From: an uncultured Lachnospiraceae bacterium
GTDB lineage: Bacteria; Bacillota; Clostridia; Lachnospirales; Lachnospiraceae
Length of the DNA stretch: 64,000 nucleotides
NCBI GenBank assembly: GCA_947643615.1
Contig: CANRWO010000007.1
Location: 1 to 64,000 of the forward strand
Reading direction: 5' to 3'
Shown here: positions 11,939 to 19,964 of the stretch, one piece after another
How the letters are laid out: every line of letters begins with the position of its first letter
How positions within the stretch are numbered: the stretch's first letter is position 1
The notes under the pieces: generated by a model
What the model was told of the DNA's origin: nothing
The model's input: only the letters and a program-made list of their open reading frames with translations
Databases searched by the model: none
Position numbers and translations under genes: made by a program

Positions 11939-12161
11939 TTTGGCACCTCCTATAATGTGGTAAACCGCTGCCGCCTGCCGGAGCAAGCATTCTCGCAACG
12001 GTAATCCGGCGCAGGGAACATACCGTCCTCCTGCTCCCACTTTTTTGCCCGGGCCTTATGCCCGATGTATATCACGCCCTCGACTGCTCTCGGGCGGGAA
12101 TACCCTGATTAAGCTAACTTGCTGCGCCATTGCATGAATCCTGGCAATGGGCGCGGCGGCA
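11939..12161 (-). promoter_or_regulatory. Long untranslated spacer between nusG and rplK, possible L11 leader
   Basis: 223 bases without a gene. It holds several complementary G/C-rich blocks (for example GCCCGGGC and GGGCATAAGGCCC on the minus strand) before the rplK ribosome binding site. Position and structure suggest an autoregulatory leader bound by a ribosomal protein, but I cannot match it to a named leader family with confidence. Confidence 0.35.
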
Positions 12162-12680
12162 TCAAAGCTTCCTGACCTCTGCAAAACTGATCTCCACAGG
12201 GGTCTCCCTGCCAAACAGCTCCACGTTGATGGTGGCTGTCTGTTTACCGTAATCCAGCTTCTGTACGACACCAACGGTATCCTTCCATACACCTGCCACT
12301 ACGGCGATACTGTCTCCTTCCACGAAATCAATGGAGACATTCTCCGTCTTAATGCCCAGAGGCTTCATCTCCGCCTCTGTCAGGGGAACGGGTTTGCTTC
12401 CCGGCCCGACAAATCCGGTCACTCCACGGGTATTGCGGACCACATACCATGTATCATCATTCATCTCCATATTGAGAAGGACATACCCCGGGAACATTTT
12501 CTTCTGGACTGTCCTCCTGGCGCCGTTCTTCAATTCCACAACATCCTGCAAGGGAACCCTCACCTCAAGGATCTGCTCCGCAAGATGCTTGTTGTTTTCA
12601 ATGGTCTTCTCAATATTGGCTTTGACTTTGTTCTCATATCCTGAATAAGTATGAACCACATACCATTTTGCCTCTGCCAT
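12162..12680 (-). CDS. nusG: Transcription termination/antitermination factor NusG
   Basis: Binds the RNA polymerase clamp through its N-terminal NGN domain (AEAKWYVVHTYSGYENK) and couples elongation to pausing or translation through its C-terminal KOW domain (VEGDSIAVVAGVWKD). 172 residues, normal length. Lies 15 bases after secE in the usual rpmG-secE-nusG order. Confidence 0.97.
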   Translation of the reverse strand: MAEAKWYVVHTYSGYENKVKANIEKTIENNKHLAEQILEVRVPLQDVVELKNGARRTVQKKMFPGYVLLNMEMNDDTWYVVRNTRGVTGFVGPGSKPVPLTEAEMKPLGIKTENVSIDFVEGDSIAVVAGVWKDTVGVVQKLDYGKQTATINVELFGRETPVEISFAEVRKL

Positions 12681-12695
12681 CCAATCACCCTCGCT

Positions 12696-12899
12696 CTAAA
12701 TTGATGTTAAGAAGTTCACGCCATATTTGGCAATATAATCAATAATGGCAATGATCACTCCCACAACTACTGAGATTGCAACAACAGCCACAGACTGCTT
12801 CAATGTGGATTTTCTATCCGGCCATACAATTTTCTTAAATTCTGCTTTTACACCCTGGAAAAATTTGGGGCGTGCCTGCTTTTCTGCGGAATCTCCCAT
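12696..12899 (-). CDS. secE: Preprotein translocase subunit SecE
   Basis: Small membrane subunit that clamps SecY in the SecYEG channel. 67 residues from MGDSAEKQARP; the amphipathic segment FKKIVWPDRKSTL precedes one transmembrane helix (VAVVAISVVVGVIIAIIDYI), the single-helix Gram-positive form. An alternative start four codons upstream (MVIK) sits too close to the AAAGG site. Confidence 0.93.
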   Translation of the reverse strand: MGDSAEKQARPKFFQGVKAEFKKIVWPDRKSTLKQSVAVVAISVVVGVIIAIIDYIAKYGVNFLTSI

Positions 12900-12967
12900 T
12901 TTGATAACCATACCTTTCTGTAACCTGCAAATGCCCGACAACTAAAGCATAAGCTTTTCACGAATGA

Positions 12968-13117
12968 TTACTTGGTTTCCTTGTGCAATGTATGTGTCTT
13001 ACAGAATCTACAATATTTCTTGGTTTCCATTCTGTCAGGATGAGTCTTCTTATCCTTGGTAGTATTGTAGTTACGCTGCTTGCATTCTGTACAAGCCAAA
13101 GTGATTTTTGTACGCAT
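12968..13117 (-). CDS. rpmG: 50S ribosomal protein L33, zinc-binding type
   Basis: 49-residue large-subunit protein starting [17 protein letters not shown], with a second cysteine pair in [11 protein letters not shown]. The two CxxC pairs mark the zinc-ribbon (C+) form. TGGAGGT lies upstream of the start. First gene of the rpmG-secE-nusG operon, with its promoter at 13185-13214. Confidence 0.96.
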   Translation of the reverse strand: MRTKITLACTECKQRNYNTTKDKKTHPDRMETKKYCRFCKTHTLHKETK

Positions 13118-13184
13118 TTCGCTACCTCCATATGTTTTGTAAAAAGAGCATAAAAAAAAGACCTAAATCTTATCTCGCTTGAAT

Positions 13185-13214
13185 ACTATAACACAACCTT
13201 GCCCCTCCCGTCAA
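13185..13214 (-). promoter_or_regulatory. Sigma-A promoter for rpmG-secE-nusG-rplKA
   Basis: TTGACG (13209-13214), 18-base spacer, TATAGT (13185-13190) on the minus strand, about 70 bases before rpmG. Between it and the palindromic element (13215-13352) the plus strand is unusually pyrimidine-rich with repeated TTTTCCTG words, and no gene is visible. Confidence 0.75.
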
Positions 13215-13352
13215 CAGCTTTTTCCGGTTTTCCTGTTCGTTTTTCCTGCGTTTTCTGTTTTCCTGTTTCCCATGCCGCCTCCCCGGGTTTCTGTTTCCCT
13301 GTTGCATTTTCCCGTCTTCTGTCCACTCGCTGCGGCGAGGTGTTTTCCCGCA

Positions 13353-13533
13353 GTTTTTTAGTAACAGTTCAGCCAGTCCATGTAAAGTGCGGAAAATCGT
13401 GCTTGCACGAGTTTCACGTACTTTATATGGACTGAGGGAGCGCCATTTCATGAGTAAAGTAAGCTGCGAAGCAGCAGAAAGCGCCACAGGCGCGGCTTTA
13501 CGAATGGCGCGGGCTGAACTGTTACGTTTTTTA
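13353..13533. mobile_element. MITE-like palindromic insertion with target duplication
   Basis: A 165-base core (13361-13525) is bounded by perfect 14-base terminal inverted repeats (GTAACAGTTCAGCC at 13361-13374, its complement at 13512-13525). GTTTTTTA occurs immediately outside both ends (13353-13360 and 13526-13533), as expected of an 8-bp target duplication. Inside are two further arms: AGTCCATGTAAAGT with ACTTTATATGGACT around a TCGTGC/GCACGA hairpin, and GCGCCATTT with AATGGCGC enclosing GCTGC/GCAGC and GCGCC/GGCGC hairpins. No transposase is encoded, so it would depend on one elsewhere. It could also fold as a branched RNA. Confidence 0.75.
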
Positions 13534-13590
13534 CTTCTTTTTCCATCCGCAGTCTTGTTTCTACATATTTAAAATGTTATAATACAGCTA

Positions 13591-13618
13591 TAATGTAACG
13601 GCTCAAAACTGCCGATAT
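13591..13618 (+). promoter_or_regulatory. Sigma-28-type promoter for the FliD-like gene
   Basis: GCCGATAT (13611-13618) matches the flagellar sigma -10 box, with TAATGTAA 12 bases upstream as a weaker -35. It lies about 50 bases before the FliD-like start. A TATAAT-like sequence slightly upstream could also serve sigma-A. Confidence 0.6.
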
Positions 13619-13669
13619 AAATGTATGGGCAAAGGATTTCCCTATTCGGACAGGAAGGAGGCAATGAGC

Positions 13670-14968
13670 ATGGCGCTGAATACAGTATACAACAACTATC
13701 TTTCAACGTATACTCCCAAAGCATTGACAAAATATGACACCCATAAGAAGAGCGAGCTTCGCAGCGTATACAATTCTATCGTAAAAATGAACAAGGATGC
13801 TCCCTGGTATCTTCCTACCACCAGCAGGCAGACCCAGCAGTACGCCGTAGATTTGAAAGAAAATGCCCGTGGCCTGCACAATACCATCGCACAGTTGGGC
13901 GGTTTGGAAGAAGACAACAGCCTGCTGAACAAGAAGAGCGCTTATTCCTCCGATGAAAATATAGTCAAGGCCGCCTACATCGGCCCCCAGAAATCCAAGG
14001 AAGAAATTCCCGACCTGCAGCTGGAAGTCAAATCTTTGGCATCCTCTCAGGAGAACCTGGGACTTTTCCTTCCTGACGGAAAAGTCGCATTGACGCCCGA
14101 CACTTATTCCTTTGACGTAGGCGTCAATGATATGAATTACGAGTTCCAGTTTACAATTGGCGAATCCGAGACTAACCGCGACGTCCAGGAACGCCTGGTT
14201 CGCCTGATCAACAACTCCGATATCGGCCTGAAAGCATCATTGGCGGAATCCGAGGGGCGTACCTCTATCCGGCTGGCATCCGAGTCCACCGGTTTAGGGC
14301 CCGGGCGGTCAGAGATTTTTACCATCAGTGATGACCATACCAGCAAAGCCTCCGGCACCGTTGAATATTTCGGGTTGGATTATGTCAGCCGGGAAGCTTC
14401 CAACGCACAGTTCTTACTGAACGGCGAGGAGCGGACTTCCTCTTCCAACCATTTTACCATCGGCAAATTATTTGATGTGCAGTTGACAGGCATCAGTCCC
14501 GAGGACAAAGCTGTACAGATCGGTTTGAAGACAGATGTGGAGTCACTGGCCGATAATGTGTCCCACCTGGTCAGCGGCTACAACGAATTTATTAAAGCTG
14601 CTTCCAATTATCTGGATTCCCAGTCCCAAAGCCGGAAGCTTATCCAGGAATTCAAAGGGATTGCATCCGTGTACCGCCCTTCCATGGAAGCTATGGGTAT
14701 GAACATTGCCGAGGACGGCACCCTGAATGTAAACAGGGATCAGCTGCGGCAATCCGCGCTGCAGTCCGATAATATTAACGAAACTTTTGCTTACCTGAAA
14801 AGTTTTTCCTCAACGCTGCTGCGCAAGAGCGATCAGGTGTCCTTGAACCCCATGGACTATGTGGATAAGAAAATGGTGGCTTATAAGAATCCTGTTGCAA
14901 GCCGCAATTATGTCAGTCCTTATTCTACCAGCGCGTATACAGGCATGATGTTTAACAGTTACTGCTGA
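13670..14968 (+). CDS. Orphan FliD-like flagellar protein
   Basis: 432 residues. The middle part resembles the beta-domain repeats of FliD/FlgK proteins (TPDTYSFDVGVNDMNYEFQF, residues about 144-163), followed by the NADVQ-like NRDVQERLVRLINNSDIGLKA-type segment and a C-terminal helical region. It lacks the usual N-terminal SGLDTxxLIxxL motif of true caps, which is intact in the fliD at 56688. An AGGAGG site sits 8 bases before the ATG at 13670; an ATG two codons earlier is too close. The sigma-28-type promoter supports a flagellar role, but it stands alone, far from the flagellar genes. A cap variant or a filament-associated protein are both possible. Confidence 0.65.
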   Translation: MALNTVYNNYLSTYTPKALTKYDTHKKSELRSVYNSIVKMNKDAPWYLPTTSRQTQQYAVDLKENARGLHNTIAQLGGLEEDNSLLNKKSAYSSDENIVKAAYIGPQKSKEEIPDLQLEVKSLASSQENLGLFLPDGKVALTPDTYSFDVGVNDMNYEFQFTIGESETNRDVQERLVRLINNSDIGLKASLAESEGRTSIRLASESTGLGPGRSEIFTISDDHTSKASGTVEYFGLDYVSREASNAQFLLNGEERTSSSNHFTIGKLFDVQLTGISPEDKAVQIGLKTDVESLADNVSHLVSGYNEFIKAASNYLDSQSQSRKLIQEFKGIASVYRPSMEAMGMNIAEDGTLNVNRDQLRQSALQSDNINETFAYLKSFSSTLLRKSDQVSLNPMDYVDKKMVAYKNPVASRNYVSPYSTSAYTGMMFNSYC

Positions 14969-14978
14969 CTTTGCAAAA

Positions 14979-15017
14979 AAGCTTCTTCCAAACTCTTCGG
15001 AAGAAGCTTTTCTATTT
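14979..15017. terminator. Terminator after the FliD-like gene, possibly bidirectional
   Basis: An 11-bp perfect stem (14979-14989 with 14999-15009) followed by TTCTATTT on the plus strand and preceded by AAAAAA, so it could stop transcription from both the FliD-like gene and the convergent glf gene. Confidence 0.8.
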
Positions 15018-15081
15018 CTGGATTTCCGTTCCCTGAACTCTGTTTCCGGATTCCTGTTTTCAGCTGCTCTCGCAGCGCCTA

Positions 15082-15158
15082 TTTGTAACCCAATTCTTTT
15101 CCCACTGTCTGCAGCGCCCATTAATAACCCAGCTCTTTTCCAACTGTCTGCAGCGCCT
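15082..15158 (-). repeat. Tandem duplication of the glf 3' end
   Basis: Two imperfect copies of about 38 bases (15082-15119 and 15121-15158). The right copy is the real end of glf and encodes ALQTVGKELGY; the left copy lies just after the stop codon and would encode the same eleven residues, then a lysine, then a stop. Several third-position changes separate the copies. It looks like the remnant of a second glf end or of a local duplication that moved the stop. Confidence 0.75.
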
Positions 15159-16260
15159 CGGCGATTACCTTGTCCATATCATAATACCGGTATTGCCCCA
15201 GCCTGCCGCCAAAAATGACATCCTCGCGGGAAGCCGCTAACCCGCAATATTTTTCATAAAGTTCGGTATTCTTTGCGTCATTGACGGGATAGTAGGGTTC
15301 CTGCCCTTTTTGCCACCCGGAGGGATATTCCCTGGTGATTACGGTTCCCTTGCCGGTGCCGAACTCAAAGTGCTTATGTTCAATAATACGGGTGTAGGGG
15401 ATCTCCCTGTGGGTATAATTGACCACTGCATTTCCCTGATAATTGTCGCATCCTTCCAGGAACTCTTCCTCAAAGCGAAGCGAGCGGTACTGTAATTCTC
15501 CCAGGCAATATCCGAAATATTCGTCAATCATTCCAGTGTAGACGGTCTTGCCAAAAGTGTCCGGATCCGTTTTTTCTGCATTTTGCTCCCGGAACACATT
15601 GTAAGAAACGCCCAGCCTCACCGGCACATTTTCAAGGAGCTTCCCGATAATCTGCGTGTACCCGCCTACAGGTATCCCCTGATATCTGTCCGTAAAATAA
15701 TTGTTGTCATAGGTAAACCGGACCGGCAGACGTTTGATAATGAATGCCGGCAGTTCCCTGCAGCTCCTGCCCCACTGTTTCTCCGTGTAACCTTTTACCA
15801 GCTTTTCATAGACATCCCTGCCCACCAGGGAAAGCGCCTGCTCCTCCAGGTTGGAGGGTTCCCCGCCCTGCGCCGTGATGCCCGCACAGGCCTGCCGTTT
15901 CTGCTCCTCTATGATGGCCTTTGCCTCATCCGGCGTCCGGATCCCCCACATCTTACTGAAAGTATTCATGTTAAAGGGCAGGTTGTAAAGCTCTTCCCCA
16001 TAGACTGCCACCGGGGAATTGATATAATGGTTAAAATCCGCAAATTGGTTTACATAATCCCAAACCGCCTTGTCCGAGGTATGGAAAATGTGTGCCCCAT
16101 ATTTATGCACCTGAATGCCGCTGCGCTCTTCCGTATAAATATTACCGCCTATATGGGGCCGTTTATCAATGCACAGACAGCTCTTGCCTGCCTTTTCCAT
16201 CTCATGGGCAAATACCGCCCCGAAAAGGCCGGCTCCCACGATCAGGTAATCGTATCTCAT
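15121..16260 (-). CDS. glf: UDP-galactopyranose mutase
   Basis: FAD enzyme that converts UDP-galactopyranose to UDP-galactofuranose, the donor for furanose galactose in surface glycans. 379 residues, usual length. FAD-binding GAGLFG is at residues 9-14; RPHIGGN, KYGAHIFHTSD, LYNLPFNMNTF and the active-site region EKQWGRS are all present. It overlaps the upstream regulator gene by four bases (ATGA), suggesting translational coupling. The stop is followed by a duplicated copy of its own last codons. Confidence 0.95.
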   Translation of the reverse strand: MRYDYLIVGAGLFGAVFAHEMEKAGKSCLCIDKRPHIGGNIYTEERSGIQVHKYGAHIFHTSDKAVWDYVNQFADFNHYINSPVAVYGEELYNLPFNMNTFSKMWGIRTPDEAKAIIEEQKRQACAGITAQGGEPSNLEEQALSLVGRDVYEKLVKGYTEKQWGRSCRELPAFIIKRLPVRFTYDNNYFTDRYQGIPVGGYTQIIGKLLENVPVRLGVSYNVFREQNAEKTDPDTFGKTVYTGMIDEYFGYCLGELQYRSLRFEEEFLEGCDNYQGNAVVNYTHREIPYTRIIEHKHFEFGTGKGTVITREYPSGWQKGQEPYYPVNDAKNTELYEKYCGLAASREDVIFGGRLGQYRYYDMDKVIAEALQTVGKELGY

Positions 16261-16607
16261 TTGCTCTTCTTGCCCTTCGCCTTATACTTATCGATCTGGA
16301 CAAAATCATCCATCAACTCCAGGATCTTGTCCCTGCCGTTCTGGTTCAGCTTTATATAATACTGCATTACCCTGTTTTCTAACAGCTGTGCCCCAAGGGA
16401 AGCGTCCCTCTCCAGGGAAGAAAAGTCTACGGGGTTCAGGCTTAATTTGTCACACATCTTGATCACAGTGCCATAAGCCATGCCTTCGATCCCACGCTCC
16501 AACGCCGTCACCAAGGTGCTGTACGGGATGCTCATCTCCATTGCAAACTGGCGCACGCTGCGATACTGTCTTAAAATCTCTTTCTTTAAAATTTCTGCTT
16601 TTGTCAT
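16257..16607 (-). CDS. XRE-family helix-turn-helix regulator
   Basis: 116 residues with an N-terminal HTH of the XRE type (YRSVRQFAMEMSIPYSTLVTAL, the recognition helix around SIPYSTLVTALERG) and a C-terminal helical tail rich in lysine. First gene of a two-gene unit with glf. Its promoter overlaps a palindrome (16643-16662), so autoregulation is plausible. The ligand, if any, is unknown. Confidence 0.8.
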   Translation of the reverse strand: MTKAEILKKEILRQYRSVRQFAMEMSIPYSTLVTALERGIEGMAYGTVIKMCDKLSLNPVDFSSLERDASLGAQLLENRVMQYYIKLNQNGRDKILELMDDFVQIDKYKAKGKKSK

Positions 16608-16642
16608 TTTCCTTCCTCCAAACCCGAATTAATAAGTATATA

Positions 16643-16676
16643 GGAATAATATACGATATTCCGTGTTTGTTTTCAA
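16643..16676 (-). promoter_or_regulatory. Promoter and palindromic operator of the XRE-glf unit
   Basis: TTGAAA (16671-16676), 17-base spacer, TATATT (16648-16653) on the minus strand. GGAATA at 16643-16648 and TATTCC at 16657-16662 form an inverted repeat straddling the -10 box, well placed for repression by the XRE protein. Operator role is inferred from position. Confidence 0.6.
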
Positions 16677-16994
16677 GTGGCAACCTGAAATTTTAAGATT
16701 TTCCTTATAATTTTTTTTAGGAACCGTTAAGAATTGACTTTGCATATGGCACAGGATAAATCTTTCCATGCAAAGCGTGGGATGAGGCTTATCGCGTAGC
16801 TGATCGGCAACATAAAAGCAGGGATATTATGCCAAGCCAAATGTAATGGCCTCTTCCCGTTGACTAACCTCTTATCACACGATATACTGGACTATATTAG
16901 CGTAATGGCAGTGGATTTTACAGGAATCTACTGGTACCTATTTGAAAGGGATAATCGCAAACCAGATTGAATGCGCTGAAGCAGGGAGGGACAC
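16677..16994. other. Intergenic spacer upstream of the CgeB-type glycosyltransferase
   Basis: 318 bases between divergent genes. It has a T-run near 16710 and a possible but weak -35 (TTGACT near 16735). I see no gene, RNA or clear promoter other than the AGGGAGGG ribosome binding site just before 16995. Confidence 0.4.
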
Positions 16995-18170
16995 ATGAAT
17001 ATATTAGTATATCGTTACGGCAGTATATGTGAGCCTGATGTGATTCAGGCTTTCCAGTCATTGGGTCTGACTGTGCTGGAAGAAACCACGGAGATCACCA
17101 CAAAAAAATTGTCCTCGGCTGACCGTCTGAAGCTGGTGGAAGCCGTTTTGGAGAAAGAACAGCTCCTCTTTGTATTCAGCATTAATTTCTACCCCGTCCT
17201 TGCGGAAATATGCCATATATACAAAACCAGATATTTATGCTGGACAGTGGATTCCCCGGTTCCGGAGCTGTTCTCAAAGTCCGTCTGCCGCGATACGAAC
17301 CATTTGTTCTTGTTTGACCGGGCGCAATACCAATTTTTTGCACCATATAATCCAGGGCATATCCACTATCTGCCCCTGGCTTCCTGTACCAGACGTTTTG
17401 ACAGGGCCACCGCTTCCATCAGCGCTGCCCAACGGAAATCCTATTCCACAGATATTTCCTTCGTAGGCTCCTTATACAGTGAAAAGAATCCCCTACATCA
17501 GATAAAAGGCCTCCCTGACAGTGCAAAGGGATACATAGACGCCCTGACGGAAGCCGCCCTCAAGGTGTACGGCTATAACCCTATCGAAAGTGCAGTCACC
17601 GACGAACTGGCAGCCGCCGTAAAAGCCTGCGACCCAGATTTCTATCATCTAGAGGACCCAGTGGTGAACCCTGACCGGTACATAACCGCACACAGCTATA
17701 TCGGCATGCAGGCTGCGGAAACCGAACGGATACATACCCTGAATACTTTGGCCCGGCATTTCCCTGTTGACCTGTTCACCAGAAGCGATACCCGAAGCCT
17801 CAAGAACGTACATGTGCACGGCAGTGTGGAGAGCCTGACAGAAATGCCCAGGATTTTCCACTTGAGCAAGATTAACCTGAATATGACCATAAAGCCTATC
17901 CAGACAGGATTACCTCTACGGGTTTTCGACATATTGGGATGCGGCGGTTTCCTGATGACCAACTATCAGGCAGAACTACAAGAATACTTTGAGATTGGCG
18001 TAGACTTGGAGGCATATTCCAGTTTGGACGAGTTAGCAGACAAATGCGCCTATTACCTGTCCCATGAAGAAGAACGGAAACAGATTGCCCTAAACGGCTA
18101 CCGCAAAGTATGCGAACACCATACTTATCCCCACAGAATAAAAGCAATGCTGGAAGCTCTCCTGTCATAG
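16995..18170 (+). CDS. CgeB/DUF3880-type glycosyltransferase
   Basis: 391 residues. The N-terminal half is of the DUF3880 kind (SINFYPVLAEICH, TVDSPVPELF). The C-terminal half is a GT-B glycosyltransferase domain with the family pattern LNMTIKPIQTGLPLRVFDILGCGGFLMTNY, followed by HEEERKQIALNGYRKV. Such proteins transfer sugars to surface polymers or proteins; donor and acceptor are unknown. A close relative on the same strand lies at 46107. AGGGAGGG precedes the start. Its 3' end overlaps that of the convergent dehydrogenase by six bases. Confidence 0.8.
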   Translation: MNILVYRYGSICEPDVIQAFQSLGLTVLEETTEITTKKLSSADRLKLVEAVLEKEQLLFVFSINFYPVLAEICHIYKTRYLCWTVDSPVPELFSKSVCRDTNHLFLFDRAQYQFFAPYNPGHIHYLPLASCTRRFDRATASISAAQRKSYSTDISFVGSLYSEKNPLHQIKGLPDSAKGYIDALTEAALKVYGYNPIESAVTDELAAAVKACDPDFYHLEDPVVNPDRYITAHSYIGMQAAETERIHTLNTLARHFPVDLFTRSDTRSLKNVHVHGSVESLTEMPRIFHLSKINLNMTIKPIQTGLPLRVFDILGCGGFLMTNYQAELQEYFEIGVDLEAYSSLDELADKCAYYLSHEEERKQIALNGYRKVCEHHTYPHRIKAMLEALLS

Positions 18171-18186
18171 GAGAGCTTCTATTTTA
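18153..18186. terminator. Terminator hairpin shared by two convergent genes
   Basis: A perfect 11-bp stem (18153-18163 with 18169-18179, loop GTCAT) followed by TATTTT on the plus strand. It includes the last codons and stops of both the glycosyltransferase (plus) and the dehydrogenase (minus), so the coding ends themselves form the hairpin. Confidence 0.75.
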
Positions 18187-19211
18187 ATGTATTCCCGGGA
18201 CTTATCCCGCATTATATGTAACCCTTCCTCCAATTGCCCAAAGGGGAGTTTCTGGGTGATGAACTGCCCGGGGTCGATCCTTTTCCCGGCCAGGCGCTGC
18301 AATACATAATGCCAGTCATCCGAGTCCTCATGGGTAAAGGAAGAATTCCAGCTACCTTTCACGGTCAGCTGGTTCCTCAGAATTTTCCAATAGTCATTCC
18401 GTTCCAGCAGAATGTCCGACGCCGGGTTTCCTACCAGCTGTACTCTGCCGCCGGGCATCACATTTCGTACCGCCTGGGCAACCGTCTCCTGTTTTCCGAC
18501 ACATTCAAAAACGGCATCTATCCCCCGCTCACCCGATTCCTCCTGCAGCCATTCATCCACCCTGCCCTGCCTGCTGTCACAGTAATCTTCCGCCGGTATT
18601 CCCAGTTTTATCACGGTTTCCCTCTGAAACTCTTTGTTCCCCACAGCCAGGATTCGTTGGATGCCCATTTCACGCAGAAACATGGCCAGAAGGATCCCGA
18701 TGGTGCCAAGGCCGATGACCGCCACTGTTTCCTGCCCTTCCAGGCCCAATTGCCGAATCGCATGTACCGCCACCGCCATTGGCTCCAGCATGGCAGCTTC
18801 CTCAAAGGCCGTCCCCTCCGGCAATTGGATCAGGTTCCACACCGGCACCGCCGCATACTCCGCAAATCCCCCGTGACACCGGGAACCCAGGTAATTGTAA
18901 TGTCGGCACATTTCGAACTGCTTTTTCCTGCAAGGGGCACACTCCCTACAAGGAATCAACGGGTAAATGCCTACTCTCCTGCCCAGCCATTCCTGTCCGC
19001 CCTCCCCGCCGGCAGCCTCCACGACACCGGAGAACTCGTGTCCGGGAATCAGGGGGTAAGAATAAGTTCCGGTGGTATAAATCCGAGGAATATCCGAACC
19101 GCAGACCCCTGCCGCCTTTACTTTGACCAGTACTTCATCCTCCCCTATCTGGGGTTTTGCCACCTCTTCTAATCGGATATCATTGATTCCGTGCAATACA
19201 TAAGCCTTCAT
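18165..19211 (-). CDS. tarJ: Zinc-dependent medium-chain dehydrogenase, TarJ-like (ribulose-5-phosphate reductase candidate)
   Basis: 348 residues of the zinc alcohol dehydrogenase family: catalytic Cys37 and His58-Glu59 (GHEF), structural zinc cysteines 88, 91, 94 and 102, and NAD(P) motif GLGTIG near 167-172. It follows an IspD/TarI-like cytidylyltransferase and an Rpe-like epimerase in one operon, the set needed to make CDP-ribitol. TarJ-type enzymes reduce ribulose 5-phosphate to ribitol 5-phosphate with NADPH. By sequence alone it could equally be another polyol dehydrogenase. An in-frame ATG at 19223 is a possible earlier start. Confidence 0.65.
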   Translation of the reverse strand: MKAYVLHGINDIRLEEVAKPQIGEDEVLVKVKAAGVCGSDIPRIYTTGTYSYPLIPGHEFSGVVEAAGGEGGQEWLGRRVGIYPLIPCRECAPCRKKQFEMCRHYNYLGSRCHGGFAEYAAVPVWNLIQLPEGTAFEEAAMLEPMAVAVHAIRQLGLEGQETVAVIGLGTIGILLAMFLREMGIQRILAVGNKEFQRETVIKLGIPAEDYCDSRQGRVDEWLQEESGERGIDAVFECVGKQETVAQAVRNVMPGGRVQLVGNPASDILLERNDYWKILRNQLTVKGSWNSSFTHEDSDDWHYVLQRLAGKRIDPGQFITQKLPFGQLEEGLHIMRDKSREYIKIEALL

Positions 19212-19274
19212 ATTTATACCCATATCTTTCCTGCATGAGCCTTTCCCCTGCGTGAACAGGCCCAATTAAATATC

Positions 19275-19964
19275 CTATACGCCTGCCAGGCTGCGAAATT
19301 TATCCAAATCCGCCTGGGTAGTGATCTTAAAATTGATCTCCTCCCCCTCTATCATCACAATATCAAGTCCTGCCATCACTGCAGGTTCCGTGGAACCGTT
19401 AACAGACTTAATCTTCTCGGGAAACAGCGCACGGTTCGCCTCATAATATTTTCCGTACAAAAACGCTTCCGGCGCCTGCCCGGCGTAGATGTTGCTGCGC
19501 TCCAGCAGCCTGGATATCCCCTTGCCGTCCTCGCTGTAATAAACCGTATCCTTCATAGGCAGTACGGGCAGTACACCGTCATGCCCCTTTATGCTCTGTA
19601 AGCACCTGTGCAGAAGGCCTGCAGACAACAGCGGCCTGGCTGCGTCATGGATAAACACCACATCTTCCTGGCGGGCATATCCGGCAAGGTCAGAAAGGGC
19701 GTTCCAGACGGACAGCTGCCTGGTCCCGCCCGGCTCGGAAAAACCCTGCCATTTCTGTATGTTTTCCATGGGCAGGCTGGCTTCTATAAAATCCCTCCAA
19801 CGCCCTTCCGCCACAATGTGCACCCGGTCAATCTCCTCACTGCCAAAGCAGGTTTCCAGGCAATACCGGATAACAGGTTTCCCGCCAGCCTCAAGGTACT
19901 GCTTGGGAATCTCCCCGCCAATGCGGGCGCCGGTCCCACCGGCCAGAATGATCGCAATATTCAT
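19275..19964 (-). CDS. tarI: IspD/TarI-family cytidylyltransferase (ribitol-5-phosphate cytidylyltransferase candidate)
   Basis: 229 residues with the CTP-binding signature GGTGARIGGEIPKQ (residues 9-22) and HDAARP (106-111). The family makes either CDP-methylerythritol (IspD) or CDP-ribitol (TarI). Neighbourhood with a TarJ-like reductase and an Rpe-like epimerase favours CDP-ribitol. Its start overlaps the epimerase stop by one base. IspD function in isoprenoid synthesis remains the main alternative. Confidence 0.7.
   Translation of the reverse strand: MNIAIILAGGTGARIGGEIPKQYLEAGGKPVIRYCLETCFGSEEIDRVHIVAEGRWRDFIEASLPMENIQKWQGFSEPGGTRQLSVWNALSDLAGYARQEDVVFIHDAARPLLSAGLLHRCLQSIKGHDGVLPVLPMKDTVYYSEDGKGISRLLERSNIYAGQAPEAFLYGKYYEANRALFPEKIKSVNGSTEPAVMAGLDIVMIEGEEINFKITTQADLDKFRSLAGV

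Noticed and set aside
12942..12967. A tRNA-Trp gene, often found between rpmG and secE
   Set aside because: The gap is only 68 bases or less including the secE leader, and no cloverleaf or TTCGA arm is visible. No tRNA was recognised anywhere in the window.
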